Below, piece by piece: positions 11,559-24,774 of a stretch of DNA of 64,000 nucleotides. The position numbers and the translations under genes were made by a program. The notes beneath the pieces are model-generated. The model worked only from the letters and a program-made list of their open reading frames with translations. It was not told the origin of the DNA and ran no database searches. Positions within the stretch are counted from its first letter, which is position 1, and each line of letters begins with the position of its first letter. Origin of the DNA: Hemileia vastatrix (Eukaryota > Basidiomycota > Pucciniomycetes > Pucciniales > Zaghouaniaceae); the NCBI GenBank assembly GCA_030280995.1, contig JASXTE010000005.1:20354501-20418500 (forward strand), read 5' to 3'.

Positions 11559-12187
11559 ATGACTGACTAAAGTGTTTCTGCTGCACGTGAAGAGGAACTA
11601 GACTTAATTGATTATGATGAGGCTACTTCTGTAAGTTCTCCTTTAACAAGAAAAATTTCTCAAATTAATAAATCCTTGCCCCAAACAGGATGTGGAGATG
11701 GAAGAAGTGGAAATCCTGGTAGACACAACTCAGGATCAGAAACCTGTAATAAACCCTCCAGAAGAACTTCCAAAAGGATTCAGAATAAAAAAGGTTCCAT
11801 TGCCTCAACAGGTAAAGAATCTGTCAACTCACATAAATGAACTAAGGACAGAAAACATGAGAGTAAGGGCAAGAGTAGATGCTCTGGAAGAAAAGGTAAG
11901 AAAGATAGATGCCTTTCTTCAAGAGAAGAGGAAACCTCTTCTCCCCAGGGATCATCAACAATTGGCTCCTCAGAAGCCAGAGAAAGTGGAAGTGTACAAG
12001 TGGAAGTGTCCAAGTGGAGGTGGGATTGGTTAAACACTCAGTGGGACTACCTGTCTCAAAATCAGCATCAGTTGCCTCAAGCAGGTCTGTCAAGACCCAG
12101 CCAAGTCAACCCCACACCTCCTCACCCCTATCAAGGAGGCAGAAGAAGAAAATCCAATATGGTCTTGCCCAGCAAACCTTGGTAAGC
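11559..12187 (+). pseudogene. B1 ORF1 (small leader protein), decayed
   Basis: Homologous to ORF1 of E1 (43866-44510) and A2. It begins with ATG at 11559 but has a stop at codon 4 and two frameshifts. The middle keeps Q-Q-V-K-N-L-S-T-H-I-N-E-L and a short coiled coil. The last part holds K-W-R-W-D-W, the H-P-Y-Q-G-G box and the end P-S-K-P-W-stop (CCTTGGTAAGC at 12178-12187). The function is unknown: a short, P/Q/R-rich, probably nucleic-acid-binding or Gag-associated protein. The downstream Gag frame overlaps it in the -1 frame from at least 11909. Confidence 0.6.
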
Positions 12188-14062
12188 ACTTCTATTGATT
12201 CTCAAGTGCCATTTCTTGTAGCTGATTCTGTTCCTTCAGGTAAATCTGAGAGGAAAGATGAAACCTTAAGCGCAGTAGAGGCTGGGAGTAGTAGACAAAT
12301 CACTCATGTATCTAATCCTTTACTTTTAATTGCTACTTCAATGATTAATCCTGATATGGCTGTAATTGATGAAACTCTTGACCCTGAGTTTTATGAGAGT
12401 CTGGAAAGTTACTCTGTTTCCTTATTGAGAAAAACTCCAGATGTAGCAAAGATTAATGATGAGTATTTGAGAGATATTATTGCAAAACAGAATCATATTA
12501 TGAACAATATGCAATTAACTCAGAAGTTTAATGGTTTATTAACTGAGCAAGGGTATCAATCATTAAGGAGTGAATTGCAGAAAGTCTCTGATTATTTGTT
12601 TAACTATAAAGCAACTCATGAAAAGAAGGTTGCTTTGTGGCAAAATATCAAAAATGATTTGTCCAAATTGAAAGACACTGTATCTATCTGTTGTCAGGAA
12701 CTGGAGATAAATAAGATGAATCTGAAGAGATTGAATGACCATTATTCATATTTTCAAAATAAAAATCAGTTATCTTTTGCAACCATCAACGAGTGTTTAT
12801 CTAGTCTTCCAAGAATGAAAACAAGACTAACAACCATTGAAGATAAATTGAACTCATTGTTGAATTAACAAAAATATTCTGAAATCTCTTTAAAGGAACA
12901 TATAGTGTAGGATGCACAGATATTACCTGTGGCAAGTTCATCTAAAGTAAAAATAGTTCCAGAGATACCTGTTGATACCACTGAGTTTCCATCAAAAATT
13001 GATGATGCACCAGGATCTTCAACAGAGAGATTAAACAATGAGATTAAATCCCAATTGGAGAAGTTACAGCTGCTTCTTACTCAGAAACAAGCTAGTGCTA
13101 AGGAGACTCCTTCAAATAAATAGAATTGGCCAAAACTTGACCAGTATCCAACATTTGATGGTGATTCTTCTTCTGATTGGCAACAATTTATTTGCAGAAT
13201 TGATAACTTAAAAAACTCTTACAAACTCCAAGATGAGGAAGTTTTGTCTAAGTTAATTTCTTTATTTACCAATGTAGCCCTAATGTGGTATGAATCTGTC
13301 CTCCTTGACGGGAATGATTACTCATGGGAAGATTGGAAGAAATTTATTAAAGCACAATTTGGGGGCTCCAAGTTTAGGATGGCTCAAAAAAGGCAGTATG
13401 AGTAAACTAAATATAGTTCTTCTACTGATAAAAATTTTGAGTTCTTAATGAAACTTGTAAAAATCTTAAGAGATATGGACCCAAAAATGGAGTTTGAGTT
13501 ATGGAAGGACAGGATCCTTTATAAATTTCCAATGTCTTCAAGAGACTTGATAGTGGCTAGGACTGAGTTCACCAGAGAACCTTCTCCTTTCATCAATACT
13601 TGTAATGAGATTCTTCTAAACAACAAGTATGATGCCAGAAGATTCATTCCTAGAACCACTTGGGAGAAACCCTCAACTTACCAACAGAAACCTCTGGAAA
13701 AGGTTGGGAAGCCTTCTGCCCCTGTTACACCTAAAAAGTATGCAACAAACACTTGCTTCAAGTGCAACAAACCTTGGAAGAAGGGCCATGTTTGTGACAA
13801 GAAGATAAATCTTGTAGAACAAACAGAGGAGCATGCTGATGACACAGTAGCACTGGAGGATACTCCAAGTGAATGTGCCAGCAATATTTCATATGAATCT
13901 CAACAAGAAATCTTGATACTGGAAGAGGATATACGTTATTTAAATACTATTGATATTGATAATAATGCTTTATCTACAGTTGAAGATTCTAAGATCATAA
14001 AGAACATTGAGGATAGCTCAATTATTATTAACCCTCTCAAGGCACCAGTCTTGATCAATTGA
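12000..14062 (+). pseudogene. B1 Gag with CCHC-like knuckle, several stops
   Basis: One frame runs from about 11909 through 14062 with stops at 12866, 12908, 13122, 13403 and 14060. Residues up to 12868 are coiled-coil-rich. The capsid begins N-W-P-K-L-D-Q-Y-P-T-F-D-G at about 13125. The knuckle reads C-F-K-C-N-K-P-W-K-K-G-H-V-C at about 13755-13796, a CX2CX7HXC spacing shared by A, C and E. An acidic stretch precedes the protease. Gag would form particles and bind RNA. Confidence 0.8.
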
Positions 14063-16762
14063 ACCAGCATTGACGTTGTTCTGGATTCTGGAGCTGGAGG
14101 AAGTTTAGTATCTGATAGAGCACTTGCTTCAGTGGATCAAGACTATAAATCAAAACTGATGCCTATCATTTATGAAAATTGGAGAGGGTATGGCTCTGTT
14201 TTGTCCCCCATTGTTAAATACAAAGCCACAGTGTTTTTTAAATATAACCATGGTTTTGTAAGAGCTATTTGTGATTTTGTTGTCATGTAAAATGATAACT
14301 TAAGCAATTGGTTTATTGTAGGGAATGATATTTTAACCAAATATGGCATAAAATTGGATCCTTCAAACCAATGTTTCACAATGGGGATGAATGGGAAGAG
14401 AAAATTTAAGATTTCTTCCTCCAAAAAATTATTAAAACCAGAATTGAACACATGTAATTCTGTGGTTCAATATAAAGGAAGATCTACAAAAGAAATGCAT
14501 GCCCTTATGTCTGAAATTGACAATGCCTCTTTTGGAGAACAACTTTCTGGTGAGGATAAAGATTCCATCATTAACTTGATAAAGTTTTTTCCTATGGCCT
14601 TTGCTCATGGGTCACATGATCTGGGATTAGTAAAAGAGGAAATGAAACTTTCATTGTCCTGTCCATTAACTGATATACCACCTAGTTTAAAAAAGATGCC
14701 TTATCCTGCTTCTCCCACAAAGAGAAAAGATATTGAAGACAATATCTCTACCCTTTTAAAAATGAATATTATTGAAAAGGTAGTTGAAACACCTAAATAT
14801 TGTGTTATCTCACCTGTCCTAATTTCTTATGAGAAAGATAATGCCAGGTTATGTGGTGATTATAGAGCACTGAATACTTATACTGTTGATGATATCTACC
14901 CTTTACCTAGAATTAGCTCTATACATGCTACTTTACAGGGTGCTAAATATATCAGCTGTTTGGATGGTAACAAGGGATATCACCAGGTACCTGTTGAGAA
15001 AAATTCTCAGAATTTTCTGATGATTGCTACTTATATGGGTATTTATAAGTATATTAGGATGCCTTTTGGCCCTAAAAATTCCCCTTCAGTTTTCCAAAAA
15101 TTCATCAATAACACATTCCATCAAGAGATAATTGAAGGATGGCTGATGGTTTATATTGATGATATAATTATATTCGCAAAAACATTTTAGGAACATCTTA
15201 ACCACCTGTGTAATGTGTTCCAGAAAATGGATGAAATAAATATGACACTTGCTTTGAAGAAATGTAAATTTGGTTTCCATTCTTTAAAAGTTCTTGGTCA
15301 TGTTGTTTCAGGCTTACAGATATGTGTTGACCAAAACAAAGTGGCAGCCATACAACAAGTGAAGGCTCCTACTACAGTTAGGGAGCTCCAGAGTTTTTTG
15401 GGAATGTGTGGATACTATAGACAGTATATTAAAAATTACCAAGTCATAGCTTTAACCCTTACCCAATAAACTAGAAAGGATGTTGCTTTTGTCTGGAATA
15501 GTGAAAGACAAAGAGCCTTTGACACTATGAAACACTGTTTGATGTCAGCATCAATTCTTGCTTTACCTGACTTTAATCAGCCATTTGTTTTGTACACTGA
15601 TGCCAGTTTTAATGGTCTTGGTCTGCCCTCCATCAAAAACAAGTGATAAATGATAAAATATCAGAAGTAGTAATTTTTTATATTTCAAGAACCTTGAGAA
15701 ATAGTGAATTGAAATATGGTGCCACACAGCTTGAATGTTTAGCCTTAGTGTGGGCTCTAGAAAAGCAACATTATTATCTAGATGATCAGAAATTTGAACT
15801 TTTTACTGACTGCAGTGCAGTAAAATCCCTTTTAAACTTAAAAACACCTAACAGACATATGTTTAGATGGAAGTTAGCTGTTCAGGAATAGAGAGGGAGA
15901 ATGACAATTATCCATAGGGCTGGTATTATTCACTCAAATGTGGATATGTTATCAAGGTTACCTTTACAAAATGATGACTCTAATCCTGCTTATTATCCTG
16001 AGGATGAAATTATTCATATTCATGGGATATATGTGGTTGATATGGAGGAAGAGCTATTAAAGCTTATTCTGGATTCATATGATAAGGACACTGACTTAAA
16101 AAAGTTATGCACCATATTAAATGATCCAAAGAATGCTTCAATACAAGCATTAATTAAAACCCTTCCACCAAAGTACCAGAAGGCTTTGGAAAAAGGTAAA
16201 TTTTCTATAGATGAAGGATACCTATATTATAGAAGGAAGTTGAGTAATGTTATTGTTATTCCTCCTTCTATGAGAGAAATCATCTTGAAAATTTGTCATG
16301 ATGACATATTAGCTAAACATTTTGATCTTGAAAAAACAATGATCAGAATTAAGAACACTGCTTTGTGGGTTAATATGTCTGAAGACACAAAATTATATGT
16401 TGAATCTTGTGATTCTTGTTAAAAATCAAAAAGATTGACTGGTAAAAGAGCAGGATTAATGTAACATATTGAACCTCCTGATGCACCATGGCAAATAATA
16501 AACATGGATTTTGTAACAGGATTACCTATTGCTGGAAGAGACAGTTATAACTCTTGTTGGGTTATTGTGGACAAATTCACTAAAATGTGTAAATTTATCC
16601 CTACCCACAAGGATGTTTCCACTAAAGAATTAGCTTTCTTATGGTGGTCTCATATTTTTAATAATGCTGGTTTTCCTAAAGCCATAATCTCTGACAGAGA
16701 CCCTAAATTTACTTCTGAATTTTGGATGTCTCTGATGGATGTTTGTGGTTGTGATCTGAAAC
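14063..16762 (+). pseudogene. B1 protease, RT, RNase H and first part of integrase
   Basis: The protease has V-L-D-S-G-A-G-G at about 14080. RT (about 14600-15190) keeps C-L-D-G-N-K-G-Y and V-Y-I-D-D. RNase H follows (15540-15890). Stops occur at 14287, 15188, 15467, 15889, 16420 and 16460, and a one-base deletion near 15628 shifts frame. The integrase starts with H-D-D-I-L-A-K-H (His-His) then C-D-S-C, and includes M-D-F-V-T-G and S-D-R-D-P-K before C1 interrupts it at 16763. The remaining catalytic Glu is at 25985 onward. Confidence 0.85.
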
Positions 16763-17939
16763 TATCAGCCAGGAGGTCTAGAAGATTGGAGTGATGAATA
16801 AGAATAATAAAGGATAGATATGAGAGTAATAAGGTAAAAATATAAAATGAAATAAAATAAATATGATTTGAGAGATTAGGACGACAATTTGATTGAGAGA
16901 TGACAAAAAATTGTAATTATTAAGTTAAATTGTAAATATTATAATTAATAGTAAGTATTCAGAAGCGCGTCAGTTCAATGTTAGTATTATAAGTCTTAAA
17001 GCAACCAATAATATTTTATATAGTATTTAAATTAGATGTAGTGTACTAATAAAAATAGTAAATAAAGTAATATAATTAAAATATGTTGAATGATTGTATA
17101 GTAAGTAAGTGATGAGCTACCAGATGGACTTCTAAAGCCCTTTTATAGGCAGGAGGACATTCTGGAGCGTTCCAAAAGTATATACAAAAGGTAATATTAT
17201 GTTAAATAATTAATTTAAAAGAATCTAATTTAAAAACATAAAAAAATAAATCCGTGAATAAAAAATATCCTTCCCCATTTGTAATCCCTAAAAAGAATAG
17301 ACTTAATATAACAACTAACTACCTGAGTATAAAAAATATGAGAACTATGAGAAAAAATCTTAAGAAGGAATACCAATGACTAGAAAAGTATAATTAAAAT
17401 AAAAGGAAGTATTTTTACGGTTTTAAATAAGCTTAACTAAGTAAAAATAATATTAATTTGACTATTTCAAGTAAGTGAACTATTAAATCAATTGAACAAC
17501 TAATTAAGTCAATACATGAACCTTTTAACATGAGAGTTTTAATTTAAACATATTAAATTAATGTAGTAATATTGGTAACAAAATTAGGGGTCACAGAAGC
17601 GCCAAATATTGATGGATATTATTATATGATAGGTTGTATTTAGTTTTATATAAATTTTATTATTTAAAAAATTGTAATTATTGTGTAGGTTAAATTTACA
17701 CTGATAATATAATTTTAAATTATTTATTTATACATATAAATCACACCATGGTATTATAGAATATTATATTTATTTACATAATACAATTTATTTAATAATG
17801 AAATTAATTATAATATTTTATTTCATTCACAAAACATTTATAATTTTATTTTAAATAATTTTTTGTATTTACATAAAGTTATTCCTTTACAGTAATTTAT
17901 TATATAAATTACTGGACTCCTGAGATAGCCTGGCTGACA
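16763..17939 (-). repeat. C1 3' LTR
   Basis: 1177 bp. On the plus strand it reads TATCAGCCAGG...CCTGGCTGACA, so in element orientation it begins TGTCAGCC and ends GGCTGATA (TG...TA, not TG...CA). A TATAAAAG box lies on the minus strand at 17140-17147. The two LTRs differ by a ~13-bp indel and scattered substitutions. Confidence 0.9.
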
Positions 17940-17973
17940 CTCCCTCACTCTAAAAAAAACAATAAAAAAAATG

Positions 17974-20139
17974 TTAAGATTTTTTCTTTTTATACTTTTT
18001 TAACAGAGTAGAAAGATTTGAAATTTCCTTTCCAGGTATACATGCATCATGTTCAGATGACTTGTTTTTATATCTCAATAAATATTCAATTTCTCTTTTA
18101 CAAGTGATAATTCTATCATTGAGAATTTTATCAATTTCTGCAGTTTCTGTGACTTCCTGTGGGTTTTTCTTAGGTCTTCCCCTTCTTTTAGGAAATAAGT
18201 CACTGTTGGAAGTATAAGGTTTAATCAAAGAAATGGGAAAAACAGGATGTTTTCTATCATATGGAGAATACAATACAACTTCTACTGCATTATCACCAAC
18301 CATTCTTATAACAACAAATGGTCCCACAAAAGGATCTTTTAATTTGTTGTTACCTTGTAAATTGAAATGGACAGTAGATATCAACACTTCATCACCCTTG
18401 TTACATGTGTATTCTTTATGGGATTTATCCCATCTTTTCTTCTCATATTCAAATGCTTTATCAATACAGCTTTGAGCATGTTTTCTGCATAGCTGTTGCA
18501 TTTGCATAAAAGATTTTACACCAGGATGTAGTCCCAACTTAGGTAATTTATTATTGAGAATTTGAGCAGGAGTTTTTGGGACATAACCTAACCAAATCTC
18601 AAACGGCTTTTTCTCAGTGACAGAATGAACAGTACTATTATATGCAAATTCAACACCAGGCAAAAGAGTGACCCAGTCATGAGTAAATCTGTCATTGTCT
18701 TTATATTCCAAAACAAAGGCACAGTAACTTCTAATCATATCTTCCAGAGTTTGAATCATCCTTTCAGCTAGACCATCTGTCTGAGGATGATGAGCTGTAG
18801 ATAACTTTAACTCACAGCCACAAATATCCATTAAAGAGGTCCAAAACTCAGAAGTAAATTTTGGATCTCTATCAGAGATAATGGCTTTTGGGAATCCAAT
18901 AATATTAAACATGGAAGATCACCATAAGAAAGCTAATTCTTTGATGGATACATCTTTGTGGGTTGGAATAAATTTACACATTTTTGTGAATCTATCTACC
19001 ATCACCCAACAAGAGTTATAACTGTCTTTTACTGCTATAGGAAGACCAGTGACAAAATCCATGTTAATTTTTTGCCAAGGAGCATTAGGTGCTTCAATAT
19101 GTTGTAGTAACCCTGCACTCTTACCTGTTAATCTCTTAGATTTTTGGCAAGAATCACAAGATTCAACATATAATTTTGTATCTTCAGACATATTAGCCCA
19201 CCAAGCAGTGTTTTTGATTCTAATCAATGTTTTTTCTAGATCAAAATGACCAGCTAATATGTCATCATGACAAAGTTTGAGGATAGTTTCTTTCATAGAA
19301 GGGGCAATTACAATTACATTTGTCAGCTTTCTTCTATAATAGATATAACCATCTTCCATTGAAAACTTTCCTTTCATCAAAGCACTTTGATATTTTGCAG
19401 GAAGAGTTTTAATCAATGCTTGAACTGAAGCATTCTTAGGATCATTTAAAATAGTATCTAATTTATTTAAATCAGAATCTTTATCATATGAATCAAGTAT
19501 TAATTGTAATAACTCTTCTTCCATATCAACTATAAATATACCATGGATCTGAACAGTATCATCTTCAGGCACATAAGCAGGATTGGAGTCATTATTTGGC
19601 AGAGGCAGTCTGGAAAGCATATCAACATTGGAGTGAGCATTTCCAGATCTATGGATAATTGTCATCCATCCTCTGTATTCTTGAACAGCAAGTTTCCACC
19701 TGAACATATGTCTATTAGGTGTTTTCAAGTTTAAGAGGGATTTTACAGCACTACAGTCAGTTACCAATTCAAACATTTTGTCATCTAGATAGTAATGAAG
19801 TTTCTCAAGAGCCCAAACAACTGCTAAGCACTCTAATTGAGTAGAACCATATTTCAATTCACTATTTCTTAAGGTTCTTGAAATATAACAAATTAAAACT
19901 TCTGAGTTTTTATCATTAATAATTTGTTTCTGGTGTAAGGCAGCACCTAGACCAACAAAACTAGCATCTGTATACAAGGCAAATGGTTTGTTAAAGTCAG
20001 GTAGAGCTAAGATAGGGGATGTCATTAAGCAACTTTTTAAAGTATCAAAAGCTTTTTGACAGTCACTATTCCAGATTGATGCAACATCTTTCCTAGTGAG
20101 TTTTGTAAGAGGTAAGGCTATAACTTGATAATTTTTAAA
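17974..20139 (-). pseudogene. C1 RNase H, integrase and chromodomain
   Basis: Two long segments of one frame, 18919-20025 and 17974-18912, are separated by one stop at about 18916 (a Trp position in homologues). RNase H keeps L-Y-T-D-A-S and Q-L-E-C-L. The integrase has H-D-D-I-L-A-G-H, C-D-S-C-Q-K, N-M-D-F-V-T, S-D-R-D-P-K and L-A-E-R-M, so its full D-D-E set is present. The K/R-rich R-R-G-R-P-K-K stretch precedes a chromodomain-like tail ending K-K-K-K-S. This is the best preserved part of C1. The chromodomain usually targets integration to H3K9-methylated chromatin. Confidence 0.88.
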
Positions 20140-21660
20140 TTATTGCCTGTAATAGCCACACATACCCAAAAAACTTTGGATTTCTCTTACAGAAGTTAGT
20201 TCTTTCACATTTTGAATTGCAGCAACTTTGTTTTGGTCTACACAAATTTGTAGGCCTGACACAACATGGCCAAGGACTTTCAAAGATTGAAAACCAAATT
20301 TACACTTTTTTAAGGACAAGGTCATATTGATTTCATCCATTTTTTGAAAAACTCTATTCAAGTGAACCATATGTTCATCAAAAGTTTTAGAAAAAACTAT
20401 TATATCATCAATATACACCATGAGCCATCCTTCAATGATTTCCTGATGGAAAGTATTATCTATGACTTTCTGGAAAACTGAAGGTGCATTTTTGGGGCCA
20501 AATGGCATTCTAATATACTTATATATTCCCATATGAGTAGCAATAAGCAAAAAATTCTGAGAATTTTTCTCAACTGGAACTTGATGATACCTTTTGTTAC
20601 CATCCAGAAAACTAATAAATTTAGCACCTTGCAAGGTAGCATGAATTGAAGTAATTCTGGGTAACGGATAAATATCATCAACAGTATAAGTGTTTAATGC
20701 CCTGTAAATCCACATAATCTAGCTTTATCCTTTTCATAAGAAATCAAGACTGGGGAGATGACACAATATTGGGGGGTGACATCCACTTTTTCAATGATGT
20801 TCATTTTTAATAATGTGGCAATGTTATCCTCAATATCCTTCATTTTTGTTGGAGAAGCACGATATGGGTTTTTCCTAAGAGTAGGAGTAATATCATTCAA
20901 GTTACAGGATAAGGTAATTTTCATTTCTTCCTGAAAACTTCCTAAGACATGAGAACCATGAGAAAAAGCCATAGGGAAAGAAGTAATTGAGGCAATAATA
21001 GAATCCTTTTCTTCACTAGTTAACTGATCACCAAAAGAAGCAGTATTTATCTCATTTAATAAATCATCGATCTCAAATGTTGGTCTGCCTTTTCATTGGG
21101 TTAGTGAGTTATAAGACTTTAACAGGTGCCCAGAAGGTTTTCTAGGCGAGGAAATTTTGAATTTTCTTTTGCCATTCAATACCAGGGTGAAGCAATTATT
21201 TTCTGGGTCCAAATTCACACCAAAGATGGTCAAAATATCATTTACCATAATGAACCAATTACTCAAATTATCACTTTTCATAACCAAAAACTCACAAAAA
21301 GCTCTGACAAAACCACCATTATATTTGAAAAATACAGAGGTTTTGTATTTGCCAATAGGAATTAAGGTAGAACCATACCCTCTCCATTTTTCAGAAGGTA
21401 TAGGTAATAATTTATTCAGATAATCCTTGTCTACTGAAGCTAAAGCTTTTTCAGACACTACACTTCCTCCAGCACCAGAATCAAGAACTACATCAACATG
21501 TTTACCATTAATGATAACAGATGCCTTCAAAGGGGATATGGCTATAGGATTGTTAGTAATATCTTTAATTATCTCAGAATTTTCTACTGAAGATAAATCC
21601 AATACACATTCTTCAGATATATTATCTAAAAAATGGACATCCTGTTCCAACATGAAAACA
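20140..21660 (-). pseudogene. C1 protease and reverse transcriptase, frameshifted
   Basis: The protease (21093-21653) has V-L-D-S-G-A-G-G-S-V-V-S. The RT N-terminal part (20694-20972) ends in L-C-G-F-T, where homologues read L-C-G-D-Y-R-A-L; a one-base loss at about 20705 changes frame, and RT continues in 20140-20715 with F-L-D-G-N-K-R-Y and V-Y-I-D-D. A stop at about 21091 separates protease from RT. Catalytic residues survive, but the reading frame does not. Confidence 0.85.
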
Positions 21661-23504
21661 TCTTTACTTGATTGATTGTCTTAGGAGATATTACTTTCAC
21701 AGTCACTAGAAGAATCATTGAAATTCATTTCAACTTCATCAGTGTCCTCATTGTGTTCAACAAGATTAATTTTCTTTTCACAAAAATGACCCTTTTGCCA
21801 TGGTTTGTTACATTTATAACAAGTATTTGTTGAATATTTTATAGGTGCAACTGGGGCAGAGGGTTTACCAGATTTATCTGGGAGCTTGGTAGAGGGTTTA
21901 TTCTGATCATTATAAGGTTTACTAAGGTAATTCTTAGGTTAATATCTATGCTTAAGTAATACCTCATTACAAATATTAATGAAAGAATAATGTTCTCTTA
22001 CATGCTCTGTTATAGCTACAATTAAATCTCTAAGAGAATTTAGCAATTTATACAAAATTTTATCTCTCCAAATATTATAATCCATCTTTGGATCAATTGC
22101 TCTCAAGATCTTTGTTACTTTCATTAGAAAAATGATGGGTTTTTCAACAGAAGAGGATATATATCTAGTATTCTCATACAGTCTTTGCTGAGCTAACCTA
22201 AATTTTGAACCACCAAATTAATTCTCAATCAAGGATTTCCACTCATTCCATGTATAATGGTTATTATCCAATAGAACAGACTCATACCACAACAAAGCTA
22301 CATTGGAAAAAAAAGAAATTAGCTTAAAAACAATTTCCTCATCAGGTAGTTTATAAGATCTCTTTAAATTATCAATCCTTTGTATAAAGTGTTGCCAATC
22401 AGATGAAGAATCACCATCAAAGGTAGGATATTGATCCAACTTAGGCCAATTTTTCTGGCTACTGGAATGTTCCATCCTATGGTTTGAATTATTCAAGGTT
22501 ATCATTTCCTGAAGTCTTGAAAGGTGTTCAGATATTTCATTATTCACAGAGGCAGCTGGCTCATGGTGAGTATTAAATTTCCTTCTGTTTGATGCATTAG
22601 ATTTTTCAGAATGAATTTCAGCTGGTAAAATTTGTACATTACAAGGGAGTGAAGAACTACTCTGTTCAGGCTGTTTATTATTTATACTAACAGCAGTTTT
22701 AGCACTATTTTTTAATTCATGATAATGAGTAGCCTGGAAAGTTTGTAATGCAGAAAATTGTTTCTCCAGGTCAGATAATTTATTTTTCAAATCAGGAATG
22801 TAAGATAGTTGATCATTAATTCTAGAAATAGATAAAACATTTCTGTCCTCATCAACCGAGCATTTATTACTCAAATTCTGAGAATCAATTTTCAATTTAC
22901 TTAATTCACTGTGCAAAAGCATATTGTCATTCTTTAAAGTAGTATTTTCATCTTTTAGATTATCAACAGTTTTGAGTAGGTGAATATATTTATCTGAAAG
23001 TGATTTGTGGTCAGCTTTAATAGACTTTTGTTGAGCCAGGACATTATTTAATGTGTCTTTCAATTTGAAATAAGCAGTGTCTTGAACAGAAGAACTCACT
23101 TTACAATTTAAATGCAAATTATTTAATCTATCACTCTCATGTATTAACAAATATCTTAAATGGTTATCTTTCACAACATTAAAATCAGGAGTATCTTTCA
23201 ATATTTCTTCAGAAGTCTTCTCAAGTAAAGTGTAAACTTCAGGGGAAACAGAATCATTCTTGATTGCAAGAGAAGGGTTAATTAAAGAAGTAGAAGTCAA
23301 ATGTAAAGGTTCATCAAATGATAATTTACTAATTAAATCAATGGGGCTACTTATTAAAGGAAGTTGTCTCTTTAAAGGTTTAACTGTTCTTTCACGGTCC
23401 ACATTATTACCTGAAGAAGGTTTGTTATTATATATTCCAACATTCTTATCAAACAAATTACTTACCATGGCAAGGGAAGAAACTTCCCCTGTGCCTTCTT
23501 TCTT
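21661..23504 (-). pseudogene. C1 Gag: coiled coil, capsid and knuckle
   Basis: The ORF 22218-23468 (416 aa) begins M-V-S-N-L-F-D-K, holds long heptad-rich helices (about residues 80-235) and then the capsid start N-W-P-K-L-D-Q-Y-P-T-F-D-G. A TAA at about 22217 interrupts before F-G-G-S-K-F; the frame continues (21939-22124) and reaches the knuckle C-Y-K-C-N-K-P-W-Q-K-G-H-F-C near 21830-21780. Further stops lie near 21938 and 21680. The ATG overlaps the ORF1 stop (CC-ATG-G-TAAGT). Confidence 0.8.
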
Positions 23505-24081
23505 CTACCCCCCTGGTAAGGATGGTGCTGAAGAGATGGATTGTAGTTTGGTGTCCTGGATGGGCCAGGGTGTTGAGCTGGTTGTTGTACATTCTGTTGG
23601 TAGTGGGTCATTAAGTAATCCCATTTCCATTCTTCCACTTACAGAATGCCTTGGTTTTGGTTGAGGGAGCTGGATGCCTGACTGGCCTGAGGTTGAGGCT
23701 GAGGTTGGGAAGCTGGGAAATGAGGAGGTTGACCTTGTTTGGGATTTAAAAGCTCCTGAATCTGCTGCCAAAGTGTGTCTATCTTTGCCTTGTACTTCAT
23801 GCTCTCTGCTCTCAGTTCCTTTATATGGCTTGACAGATTGTTTACCTGTTGTGCTAGATGAATCTTTTTTTATTTTTATACCTCTGAGTGGATTGTCCTT
23901 ATGTACCTGAGGTTTTACTTCCTTCAGAGTTGTTAGGTGAGAGGGGTTTGTCACTTGTCCTGACATTTCTACATCCTGAAGGTTTTTTGTCAGCTGAATT
24001 ATTTTTTTAAGATACTTTGGGAGAACCTACAGATTCAGTGTCAACATCCACTTCATTCTCATCCACATATAAGTTATCCAT
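23461..24081 (-). pseudogene. C1 ORF1, with the -1 frame open over most of its length
   Basis: ORF1 starts M-D-N-L-Y-V-D-E at 24081, like E1, but has stops and shifts. Its Q-V-N-N-L-S-S-H-I-K-E-L helix and its end H-P-Y-Q-G-G...L-P-W-stop are readable. The Gag frame is open from 23966 to 23505, covering most of ORF1 in the -1 register, then has one TAG just before the M-V-S-N start. A homopolymeric G-GGG-GGT heptamer lies in ORF1 phase in the H-P-Y-Q-G-G box. Confidence 0.55.
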
Positions 24082-24111
24082 GCTTTTAGCCAAACTACTG
24101 GAAATTTAAGA

Positions 24112-24774
24112 CTGTGAAGAAGGAGAATTAAAATAATTCAGATATAAATGTTAATTTAAAATAAATTATAATAAATTGGATTTTAAAAATTTTTTTTATT
24201 AAAAATCAATTAATTATAAAATAAAATGTAATACAATAAATGAAATTACAATTATTAAGAATTAATAACAATTAAAATGGGACCAACCAATAAGGTTAAT
24301 AAGTCAACCAAAATAATTAATACCAAAATTAATTTAATGGTAAAATTGGGACTAAGTACTGAGTACTATTATGGTCAACCAATATTCAAAAAATAATAAT
24401 AAAGTTAATTTAATAATTTATTAAATATTTATTGTCTTCTAGGACTAAGAGTTCTTACTCTATTATGGTCAACTAGGTAAAAAAAATTTTAATAAAATGA
24501 AAACTTACACTCAGTGAATCAGCAATTAAGCCACAAAGACTGTTATTGCAGTAAAAATATAGTACTATGAGTGAGAGGTGCAAATGTGAACTTACTATAG
24601 TGATTGTAAAATCACTTCAAAATAATATATAATTTGATGTAATATAAACCTAAACTATCGAAACCAAGTTCGAAACACGGTCGTGGCAGAAGTTTCACTT
24701 TTTGGCTCAGGTGGTCCGTGCGCTTTGTCGTTTGTCAAAAGATGTTGTCGTTGTCGTTCGGAGAGGCCCTCAAT
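24112..24774 (-). other. C1 leader: putative intron, hairpin units and primer site
   Basis: No gene is seen. The primer site ATTGAGGGCCTCTCC abuts the LTR (about 24760-24774). A GTAAGT donor lies on the minus strand at 24503-24508 (GAGTGTAAGTTTT) and a CTCCTTCTTCACAG acceptor ends at 24112. Between them are repeated GTTGAC...TAGTCC units at 24440-24478, 24345-24380 and 24278-24309. The first contains the perfect stem AGAGT/ACTCT. Confidence 0.45.
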
